This document shows, piece by piece, positions 1 through 6,262 of a stretch of DNA of 8,108 nucleotides. Under the pieces are notes generated by a model. The model was not told the origin of the DNA and ran no database searches. It saw only the letters and a program-made list of their open reading frames with translations. The stretch comes from Candidatus Heimdallarchaeota archaeon (GTDB lineage Archaea; Asgardarchaeota; Heimdallarchaeia; Heimdallarchaeales; Kariarchaeaceae): assembly GCA_030668165.1 (NCBI GenBank), contig DAOUUM010000111.1, forward strand, positions 1 to 8,108. Direction: 5' to 3'. Position 1 is the first letter of the stretch. Each line of letters starts with the position of its first letter. Position numbers and translations under genes: made by a program.

Positions 1-361
1 CACCAAGATTAACCATCTGCTGCACATGTGTCTTCATGTTATCAAAAGATTGCCTGTCCTCTTGGTCAAACACAACTATTACCCCCTGGGTTTCCTTGAG
101 GCAAGATGATTGATCTACAGACGCACTATCTCTGTACCAGATATCAAATGTTGCTGCCAGTTCCTCGGAGTATACTTTGAAGGATTTGGTTCCCTCACAC
201 TGGCTAATCTGTTCATGATGGGTGGCACCGAGCATATTATTGATCACAGCATCCTTGGAAACATTCAAATCACCAATAACAGAAATTTTAAACGGTCCTG
301 AAGTATTTAGAACATTATCTTCAGTTTTGTCATCAATTTGTTTTTCTATCTCGGAACCCAT
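1..361 (-). CDS. Ras-like small GTPase-related protein with degenerate nucleotide-binding motifs (partial, 3' end outside window)
   Basis: The reading frame starts at the ATG at 361-359 and stays open for 120 codons to the left edge, so the C-terminal part is missing. An in-frame stop (379-377) lies six codons upstream with no other ATG between, which fixes the start. Residues 24-120 follow the small GTPase order: strand FKISVIG, a P-loop position, strand FDIW, then GVIVVFDQEDRQSFDNM, which closely matches the Rab/Ras strand of type GVILVYDVTDRESFENL. The P-loop reads GDLNVSKD (30-37) instead of GxxxxGK[ST], keeping Lys36 but with Ser for Gly and Asp for Ser/Thr. The DxxG motif is replaced by Tyr-Arg-Asp-Ser (76-79). 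A Thr at 58 could be the switch I Thr. By family knowledge such changes usually weaken or abolish GTP binding and hydrolysis, so a pseudo-GTPase is inferred. The NKxD and SAK motifs lie outside the window. Confidence 0.72.
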   Translation of the reverse strand, partial: MGSEIEKQIDDKTEDNVLNTSGPFKISVIGDLNVSKDAVINNMLGATHHEQISQCEGTKSFKVYSEELAATFDIWYRDSASVDQSSCLKETQGVIVVFDQEDRQSFDNMKTHVQQMVNLG

Positions 362-387
362 GTAAATTAGTATGGATTATTTAGTTT

Positions 388-400
388 TTAATATTTACTG
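388..400 (-). promoter_or_regulatory. possible TATA box of the GTPase-like gene
   Basis: On the minus strand this reads as an AT-rich block containing TAAATATTA, centred about 33 bases before the ATG at 361. An archaeal TATA box acts about 26 bases before the transcription start, which would give a leader of only about 7 bases. No Shine-Dalgarno sequence precedes the ATG, consistent with a near-leaderless message. The whole region is AT-rich, so the exact box is uncertain. Confidence 0.3.
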
Positions 401-442
401 ACTCAGAGGTGAATAAATAAATTAAAATAATTACATATTGAC

Positions 443-496
443 AATTTCTAGATGAATTGTGCAGTAGAAATTAGTCATAGGCGACTCTATTGACTA
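443..496 (-). terminator. two abutting stem-loops after the helicase gene, possible terminator or RNA-processing element
   Basis: Two inverted repeats sit directly beyond the helicase stop codon (504-502). The first pairs 472-480 (TAGTCATAG) with 487-496 (CTATTGACTA), with one bulged base and a 6-base loop. The second pairs 443-450 (AATTTCTA) with 465-472 (TAGAAATT), a perfect 8-bp stem with a 14-base loop. They share base 472. Downstream on the minus strand is a T-rich tract (433-412). Archaeal termination relies mainly on T-rich stretches, so the hairpins may instead stabilise the 3' end or be bound by protein. A role in the next gene's promoter cannot be excluded. Confidence 0.4.
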
Positions 497-501
497 TCAG
501 A

Positions 502-3500
502 TTAGATCTTATCACGCCATCTGATCTCTATATTTTCTTGACCATGTTCCTTACAATCAACTTGTGATATTTTACTCTGATTACAGAAATCCTCCACAAA
601 GAGCCTTATTCTGGCAGCACTCTGCATCACCTCCCTTGTCTTAGGGATATAATTGATGTAATTTCTACTGGCAATCAGGACAATTTTGCTCTTTGCCCTC
701 GAGGTCAATACATTGAATCTGTTGATATCATATATGAATTCCTCCTCCGCAAGTAGCTGATCCTTGGATGATATACCGATGGTGGCTATGATGAAATTTC
801 TATCCGATCCCTGGAATTTCTCCACCGAGAATATGGTCTGTTTCAGTGCATTCATCAGTTCATTATCTGATAGTCGTGTGCCATCATTCTGTGATAATTC
901 TCTGAAAATCAACTGGATAATCAGTCGTGATTGGCTATTATGGGGTGCCACAATCCCAACATGGGAATACCAGAAATCCTTCTCCTGTTCAGCTGTCTGT
1001 GGATTTATCATTTTATAGTAGGAGAGAATCAGATTGACAGATATATTTGCCTCGAGTTCGGATAGAGCATTTTCGTGCTTGTGATCATGGATAATTGTGG
1101 TGACAATTTTCTCAGGATCCATTATTTCCCTCATCAGGGGATCAAGTTTATCCGTGTTTCCACTGATCAATTTTTTAGAATTGATTTCAAATGCGGTGAT
1201 CCTGTCATAAAGATTAAGCTGATTGGTGTACTCCACTATTACCTCATTGGATCGATAGTTGGTTTTCAACTGTTTGGATGGTATTTTCATATGTTCAATA
1301 AAGTAGGTGAAAACGCTACTGAGTACATTAACCAGTGATTTGGGTGGGGTAATATTTTGAACCGGTGGTAGTTGATTAAAATCACCAACCAGAATCACCT
1401 TGGTAAGATCCTCTGGAATCTCATTTAAACTGATATCATTGATTTCTTCAACTGATTCTATAGCCTCATCCAATTTGGGTAGCACTAGTTTAAGATCATG
1501 TTCACCAATCAATTGCATTGGTGCCAAAAACTGATCCACAGGCATCTGTGAAGCCTCATCACATATAATAATATCAAATTTAAAATTCTCAGGTAGTATT
1601 ACCCTTTTCCTGTTTGGTCTACGCATTGGCAGTTTGTAAATCTGATGAGGTACGCTGAAGATGATAAAACTATCATGATCGATAAGTTCCGTAAGAAATT
1701 TACCACGCAATGGATTTCCATTCAAGTGCCATGTGGTACTACCAGTATTAATGAGATCATGAGCATCTGGATGATCCTCCTTGTAAGCAGATCTCAGGAA
1801 AATGCGGGGTAGGGAAGCAATCTCACTTCTGCTACCATCTTTGTAAAGACTATCTTTCACCTTGTCAATCAGGACAAAGAGTGCCTGGTATGAGAAAGAG
1901 GTGATCAGTATTCTTGTCGGCTGATCCCTATTGATCAAAAATTCATCTAACAGGGTGGCAATCGTTTGACTCTTTCCAGTTCCAGGTGGTCCCTGAATCG
2001 CTGATACAGTATGATTCAATGAATTAAGGATTGCCTCCGACTGTGAGCTATCTGGGGTGAACTCCATGGGACTGCTAATTTTGGAATAATTAACAATTTC
2101 TTTATTGAGTAAGTGTGGCCTAAACATATAGACCTCGTTGAGAACAACATCATCAGTAATTGCAGTTGGGGGTATTCTGCTCAGATTCCACAGGTAGGAG
2201 AGGGTATGTCCCAAAAATGAGGACCCAAAGTTAAATGATGCTAGTAATTTGTATAACTTACCGCTCCAGGCATCAAATTGGTGAGGATAGAGATACCACT
2301 GAACAGAATCATGAGATCCAGTAAGATCGTTGAGGATTGCGGGAAGGTTCTTGTAGATCTCATCCGATCTTATATTGTATCTCTGATTTTCATTATCCCA
2401 TACCATATCCTCTAGTTTAATCTTGGCATTGTAGGTGTACCTATTGTTATCACGCAGTTCTTCAGGTATCAACAGAACCATACTTCCCTCAGAGAACTTT
2501 ACATTGCTTGATAACCCAGAGATGTTAAATGAGTACTGATACTTGTAGGTGAATTCTCCTGGTTTGCCACGCTTGGGATTTTTAATCTCTCTCACAGTTA
2601 AATCATCCACCTTTGCAGCCATCAGTTTTCCAACAGCCTGTTGGGTGAACAAATACCGGTATTCCTCGGCCTCAGTCATTTGGATGGATGTGGTCAGTTT
2701 GGAGAATTGATACCATACCTTGGCTATGATATGATATTCTATGGGAACTCTGGCTGCCCTGCCATAATCTCCCATGCTTGGTGGTGATCTGGATCTGATG
2801 ATATCAGAACCAGTTTTTTGTAATTCCACTCTAATTGTGTTGAGTGCTCGTACTTTGTGTAGTAGCTGCTCTTTAAGCTTGGCCTCGATGTCCTCTTTGC
2901 TTTGTTTCTTGGTATCCATTAGTAGATCCTGTCTCTCCGGTGCATCAACAAAACGATACCAATGACTGTGGTCAATGTAATTGAAAAGAGGAGTGTAATA
3001 AGCTGGATGAGAACTGAACCCAGTTATCAACTCATAAAATCCATGCCATGTATAGTTTACAATTGATGGCAGGCCCAGGGTTGATTCCACATAGGCCCTG
3101 AGGTCGAATATCTTCTTGTGCTGATCCGGGTCTTTCACATTCTCATCCTTGGGAGTGATCCAGGCAACCAAATCTGATAGCTTATTCTGAATCCCCGTAT
3201 TAGTGAAAAGAGTCTTCATATGTCTTTGCATTAGTTGTTCAAGTGAATCCAGAATCTCAGAACTCCAGTAGTACAGGGCACTTTTGGGGCGATAGATTAT
3301 CTCCTTGTCATTAGGCGTAAATCTTGTGTAAACGTATTTTTCGGTAATTGCAGCGAATCTGATCAGAGAATGTCCTGTATTTACCAAGAATCTGGCTAAT
3401 TTGAACTCACTATTATCTTCAAAATCCTTGTTCAGATAACTCATAGCAACTGAATAAAGTGAATAGTTTTGTTCATCCGTTGCAGGTCGAATAGTGGGTT

Positions 3501-4947
3501 TCAAAATTTGAAAGCCCAGCAAAATCCTGTGATACTCCTGTATCTCCCTGATACTTAATTCTGTATCAATCAGATCCTCCAACTGAAAGATTAGCTCATC
3601 GAAATCTATCTCCTCATCCAGTACTCCCTTCCAGATTGTGAACCATTTCTTGAACTGATCTGAATGATAACTTGATTCATTGACAAATACATTGAGATTA
3701 AATGCAGCTGCAAAGACCCTGTTTGTGAGAGGATCCAGCTCACCGTTCATTGTAATTGCAATATCTATGAAATTTGGAAGCTTGGCACTGAATAGTTTCC
3801 CCTGTTCTGGAGTTTTTTGTGTTCCACTAACTATGGAACTGGTCTTCAATTTCAACATGGGTATCTCTGGATAAAGAGGATCCGGTAAATCATCAACCTT
3901 AAGTGTGTCAATCCTGTCCTCTAGTTCTCCAAGTGTACCAATACCCTTCTCCTCCAGCTGTTCCACTATTGCTGGTTTGATGTAGGGAATCAATCTGATA
4001 TCTGCTATAGATTTATTATCCTTATAGAATCCCATATCTGTCAAACAATCCTTGAGATTGCTACATCTACCACATTTGGTGTTCAGATTCAGTTCAACAT
4101 CCTCTATGGCAAGGGGGGCAGCATCCCATAATTTTTGCAACAGGGAGACAGTGGATGAATATATTCTGCTTGAATCAAACCAATCAATCTTAACAATTTT
4201 TGCTAGTAAGTCATCAAGAGAATCAAAGTATGGATTCTCCAATTTGGGTAGAATCCCATTGTTATTAGTACTTACATAGAATTTGGTTAATAATTGGTTC
4301 TCTTTGAGAAATGCATGTAGAGCATTGGCGTAGAAAAATATCTCGATAAATTGTTTTTTGCCTATGTTTTCTTCATGGCTGCTTTTTATGTCTATAATAC
4401 TAATACCAACTCTATTGTTATCAGCTTTTACTTCAGCAATTGTTCCATCTGCCAGTATTTCAGTATCTGTCATTGGAGGCCTGAATATCATCAGATCTGG
4501 ATATATTATTGGAGAACATTCCATATTCTCTATTGATTTTGACGCTGGATTTGAGGGATCAAATAAGCCCTGATAAAAGAAGGATGGTGGTCTGATACCA
4601 TGTTCAAGGACTAGAAGATCATTATTTTCCTTGACATCAATATAGATTTCTTCCAATTTTTCCTTATTAAAACTGGTACGAGAGATATTACCATCTGCAC
4701 TTGTATTGAATCTAGTTCTCAATCGATTCATCGATTTAAATATTTTCTGCTCATATATCTTCCCAATTCTGGTTGTTAATTCTTCAATACCTAGCCGATG
4801 CCTATCCAGAGGAATTATTTTACGGACAGGTGTCATCCAATTGGAATCTTCCATCCCCATTTCAACAAATATTTTACGCTCGCATTCAAAGTCAATAAAT
4901 GATGCAAGTTCCTGTTTACTGATTTTACCCAATTTTGTCCACAGCAT
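502..4947 (-). CDS. Dna2-like protein: Fe-S PD-(D/E)XK nuclease fused to an SF1B helicase
   Basis: Predicted DNA repair/replication enzyme of 1481 residues, probably cytoplasmic, coupling 5'-3'-type (SF1B) unwinding to nuclease cleavage. Nuclease region: Cys22, candidate motif I Glu66, Pro-Asp151, Asp186-x-Lys188, Gln199 with Tyr206, then Cys292-x2-Cys295-x5-Cys301. One early plus three late cysteines is the 4Fe-4S pattern of Cas4, Dna2 and AddB. Residues 302-345 have a helix-hairpin-helix-like look, and about 388-425 may be a decayed RNase H-like segment as in TM0106-type RecB-like nucleases. Residues 430-960 are unrecognised. Helicase motifs: Gln969; Walker A GPPGTGKS (986-993); Ia 1013-1030; DEASQ (1130-1134); GDFNQLPP (1188-1195); NYRS (1230-1233); FQGSDR (1378-1383); NVLTSRAKSK (1412-1421). 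About 35 extra, acidic residues lie between motifs II and III. No frameshift was seen. The ATG at 4947 has no Shine-Dalgarno and puts Cys22 near the N-terminus, as expected. A defence role is possible, but no partner supports it. Confidence 0.85.
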   Translation of the reverse strand: MLWTKLGKISKQELASFIDFECERKIFVEMGMEDSNWMTPVRKIIPLDRHRLGIEELTTRIGKIYEQKIFKSMNRLRTRFNTSADGNISRTSFNKEKLEEIYIDVKENNDLLVLEHGIRPPSFFYQGLFDPSNPASKSIENMECSPIIYPDLMIFRPPMTDTEILADGTIAEVKADNNRVGISIIDIKSSHEENIGKKQFIEIFFYANALHAFLKENQLLTKFYVSTNNNGILPKLENPYFDSLDDLLAKIVKIDWFDSSRIYSSTVSLLQKLWDAAPLAIEDVELNLNTKCGRCSNLKDCLTDMGFYKDNKSIADIRLIPYIKPAIVEQLEEKGIGTLGELEDRIDTLKVDDLPDPLYPEIPMLKLKTSSIVSGTQKTPEQGKLFSAKLPNFIDIAITMNGELDPLTNRVFAAAFNLNVFVNESSYHSDQFKKWFTIWKGVLDEEIDFDELIFQLEDLIDTELSIREIQEYHRILLGFQILKPTIRPATDEQNYSLYSVAMSYLNKDFEDNSEFKLARFLVNTGHSLIRFAAITEKYVYTRFTPNDKEIIYRPKSALYYWSSEILDSLEQLMQRHMKTLFTNTGIQNKLSDLVAWITPKDENVKDPDQHKKIFDLRAYVESTLGLPSIVNYTWHGFYELITGFSSHPAYYTPLFNYIDHSHWYRFVDAPERQDLLMDTKKQSKEDIEAKLKEQLLHKVRALNTIRVELQKTGSDIIRSRSPPSMGDYGRAARVPIEYHIIAKVWYQFSKLTTSIQMTEAEEYRYLFTQQAVGKLMAAKVDDLTVREIKNPKRGKPGEFTYKYQYSFNISGLSSNVKFSEGSMVLLIPEELRDNNRYTYNAKIKLEDMVWDNENQRYNIRSDEIYKNLPAILNDLTGSHDSVQWYLYPHQFDAWSGKLYKLLASFNFGSSFLGHTLSYLWNLSRIPPTAITDDVVLNEVYMFRPHLLNKEIVNYSKISSPMEFTPDSSQSEAILNSLNHTVSAIQGPPGTGKSQTIATLLDEFLINRDQPTRILITSFSYQALFVLIDKVKDSLYKDGSRSEIASLPRIFLRSAYKEDHPDAHDLINTGSTTWHLNGNPLRGKFLTELIDHDSFIIFSVPHQIYKLPMRRPNRKRVILPENFKFDIIICDEASQMPVDQFLAPMQLIGEHDLKLVLPKLDEAIESVEEINDISLNEIPEDLTKVILVGDFNQLPPVQNITPPKSLVNVLSSVFTYFIEHMKIPSKQLKTNYRSNEVIVEYTNQLNLYDRITAFEINSKKLISGNTDKLDPLMREIMDPEKIVTTIIHDHKHENALSELEANISVNLILSYYKMINPQTAEQEKDFWYSHVGIVAPHNSQSRLIIQLIFRELSQNDGTRLSDNELMNALKQTIFSVEKFQGSDRNFIIATIGISSKDQLLAEEEFIYDINRFNVLTSRAKSKIVLIASRNYINYIPKTREVMQSAARIRLFVEDFCNQSKISQVDCKEHGQENIEIRWRDKI

Positions 4948-5012
4948 CTATAACTTATCAATATTCTATATGAACTACTCGTGATAGATATGGGCTAATT
5001 GCTGATTTGGTA

Positions 5013-5140
5013 TTATTATCCTAAATAAACTCCTGTTTTGATTTTAGAACTGAAATAATAATTCCTATATTCACAATAAGTAAATTTTGATTATCCATTA
5101 AGTGGACTTTTTAATTCACAGTGGCTTATTATCCAAATAA
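5013..5140 (+). repeat. three spaced copies of an ATTATCC motif
   Basis: ATTATCC occurs at 5015-5021, 5090-5096 and 5128-5134. The outer two copies extend to TTATTATCC(T)AAATAA (5013-5028 and 5126-5140), identical except for one inserted T. Spacing between copies is 75 and 38 bases. They could be binding sites for a regulator of either divergent gene, or chance similarity in AT-rich DNA. Confidence 0.3.
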
Positions 5141-5148
5141 CACATATA

Positions 5149-5170
5149 TTAGTTAATTTACCTTAACTAA
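5149..5170. promoter_or_regulatory. perfect 8-bp dyad, candidate operator of the Fe-S carrier gene
   Basis: TTAGTTAA (5149-5156) and its exact reverse complement TTAACTAA (5163-5170) are separated by TTTACC. The dyad ends three bases before the likely TATA box of the rightward gene, so a bound protein would cover the BRE position where TFB contacts DNA. A dimeric repressor site is the natural reading, but the regulator is unknown. Confidence 0.4.
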
Positions 5171-5173
5171 ATC

Positions 5174-5180
5174 CTTTATA
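5174..5180 (+). promoter_or_regulatory. probable TATA box of the A-type Fe-S carrier gene
   Basis: CTTTATA, centred about 41 bases before the ATG at 5218, predicts a transcription start near 5203 and a leader of about 15 bases. No Shine-Dalgarno sequence lies before the ATG. A second AT-rich block at 5144-5150 is a less likely alternative. Confidence 0.4.
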
Positions 5181-5217
5181 GAGATGTTTCAATAAATAAT
5201 CTTGAGCTAATTTTAAA

Positions 5218-5628
5218 ATGGCAGAAGAAGTTTCCATGATTGATATAAATCGCATAAATGAAGTTAAAGAACACAGTGAACCCTTTGTAACTCTATCTGA
5301 GGTGGCAATGGAGGAAATCCTCAAAGTTATCAGTGCCCAGGATAAAGAAGGTTTATTTCTGAGATTATATGTACAATCCGCAGTAGGTGGTATGTCTTTT
5401 GGAATGGCTCTTGATACAAGGAAATCCGACGATGATCATTCCTGTTCCGTTGATAGTGTGGTGGTTCGTATCGATCGTATTAGTTTTCCATATCTAACTG
5501 GAGCCAATGTAGATTACTTACGTTCCACCGAGAAAACCGGATTTCAGATAAACAGCCCCAATACTGAACTTATTGCTGCTGCTGGTAGTGGATGTACCTC
5601 ATGCAGTGGCGATGCTGGTTGTTGCTAA
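5218..5628 (+). CDS. HesB/IscA-like A-type Fe-S cluster carrier with altered cysteine motif
   Basis: This 136-residue protein fits the HesB/IscA family, which carries Fe-S clusters or iron to apo-proteins. Residues 23-115 follow the family pattern: VTLSEVAMEEILKVI, LRLYVQSAVGG, FGMALD, VVVRIDRISFPYLTGANVDYL, and GFQINSPN. Standard members use three cysteines: one in GGCSG and two in a C-terminal CxC/CGCG motif. Here the first position is Met59 (GGMSFG), and the tail carries Cys126-x2-Cys129-x5-Cys135-Cys136; Cys76 is a further, non-family cysteine. The protein therefore probably binds its cluster or metal through the tail alone, or acts in a specialised way (inference). About 20 residues precede the domain; Met7 is an alternative start, but Met1 suits the TATA spacing. 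It diverges from the predicted Fe-S nuclease-helicase and converges on the longin-like gene, with only 10 bases between their stop codons. Confidence 0.82.
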   Translation: MAEEVSMIDINRINEVKEHSEPFVTLSEVAMEEILKVISAQDKEGLFLRLYVQSAVGGMSFGMALDTRKSDDDHSCSVDSVVVRIDRISFPYLTGANVDYLRSTEKTGFQINSPNTELIAAAGSGCTSCSGDAGCC

Positions 5629-5638
5629 ACACATCAAT

Positions 5639-6262
5639 TCACAATATAAAGTAAAAATGTTCTTGAAGAGTTTTGACGAATTTTACTCCTAACCTACCCT
5701 CACTCATTAATTCCATTATCTGAGGATTCATCTCATGATTGTAAACGATTTCAGATGCATCGCGGAATGAGATTTCATTCCCTACAATGATTTTTTTCAG
5801 CAGATCTTTTATTTGGGGATACTCAGATAGTGTCAATGTGTCAAGTGCCTTGTTTGGTAATCTGACATATGAAATCTCAGTATCAATGGGCAGTATTTTT
5901 TGAATATCTTTATCAAAATCATCATATTGGGAAATATTTGTCTGCAATTTTCTTGGATCAAGCAATTTGATATATTTCTTGTAAAAACTCCTGATGAGAA
6001 GATCAAGATCCATTGCATAATCCTGAGAACCCTGTACCAATATTGATCCAAGAATATTAGCAAATTCGACTATAAATAGAGTCATCTTGTTTCCAAGGGT
6101 AATCTGAGTCAAAGGTTCTCCAGTGATCTCTTTGAACCTCAGTGATGTAATTACCAAAAATGGGGTAACCAGACCCTCCACTCTCTTGTTCTCCCTGCCA
6201 AAATATCTGGTGACTAAAGGCAATCCAGTATCTGTGAAAATATATAAACTAAGTATTGCCAC
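5639..6262 (-). CDS. longin/roadblock-like domain protein, translationally coupled to the MinD-like ATPase
   Basis: The chosen start is GTG at 6262-6260, giving 207 residues. A GGGGGGAT Shine-Dalgarno-like sequence (6273-6266) precedes it by five bases, and the resulting overlap with the upstream ATPase gene is 14 bases. An in-frame ATG at 6301 would add 13 residues and a 53-base overlap without a similar signal. Residues 2-98 have the longin-like order: strands AILSLYIFT and LPLVTRYF, a helix around 31-47, strands QITLGNK, TLFIVEF and LGSILVQG, then a long helix 82-99. This resembles longin proteins, which in eukaryotes act in membrane trafficking and GTPase regulation and which are abundant in Asgard archaea. 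Residues 100-207 form a mostly helical tail ending in MELMSEGRLGVKF, perhaps a winged-helix-like fold. There is no signal peptide or clear membrane segment. The fold call rests on pattern only. A partner role with the ATPase is inferred from coupling. Confidence 0.62.
   Translation of the reverse strand: MAILSLYIFTDTGLPLVTRYFGRENKRVEGLVTPFLVITSLRFKEITGEPLTQITLGNKMTLFIVEFANILGSILVQGSQDYAMDLDLLIRSFYKKYIKLLDPRKLQTNISQYDDFDKDIQKILPIDTEISYVRLPNKALDTLTLSEYPQIKDLLKKIIVGNEISFRDASEIVYNHEMNPQIMELMSEGRLGVKFVKTLQEHFYFIL

Larger units (their letters stand above)
4948..5217. promoter_or_regulatory. 270-bp divergent promoter region between the nuclease-helicase and the Fe-S carrier
   Basis: This AT-rich gap separates two genes transcribed away from each other, so it must hold both promoters. 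On the minus strand, TATA-like candidates for the helicase are TCATATAGA (4973-4965) and CCCATATCTATC (4992-4981); the second leaves room for a leader of about 15 bases. The rightward TATA candidate is listed separately. The gap also has a perfect dyad at 5149-5170 and three copies of ATTATCC at 5015, 5090 and 5128. No small gene was found. Confidence 0.6.

Noticed and set aside
110..301. Plus-strand open frame of 63 codons
   Set aside because: It lies opposite the GTPase-like gene, whose frame has recognisable family sequence; this product resembles nothing.
764..4573. Several plus-strand frames of 61-87 codons opposite the helicase
   Set aside because: All are shadows of the 1481-residue gene, with no coherent domain and no promoter or ribosome site.
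502..4947. Nuclease-helicase as a Cas4 or Cas3-type CRISPR protein
   Set aside because: The helicase is SF1B, not SF2, the nuclease is fused, and no CRISPR array or other cas gene is present.
4706..4984. Plus-strand frame of 92 codons across the helicase start
   Set aside because: It is antisense to the conserved N-terminus of the nuclease (including Cys22) and has no family features.
5013..5170. Short repeats as a CRISPR-like array or replication origin
   Set aside because: The copies are only 7-16 bases, irregularly spaced and few; there is no spacer structure, cas gene or Orc1/Cdc6 gene.
5149..5170. Dyad as a true DtxR/IdeR box
   Set aside because: The ends agree but the centre and total length do not; it is kept only as an operator candidate with unknown regulator.
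5833..6063. Minus-strand 76-codon frame within the longin-like gene
   Set aside because: It is a different frame inside a gene whose own frame is supported by coupling and fold pattern.
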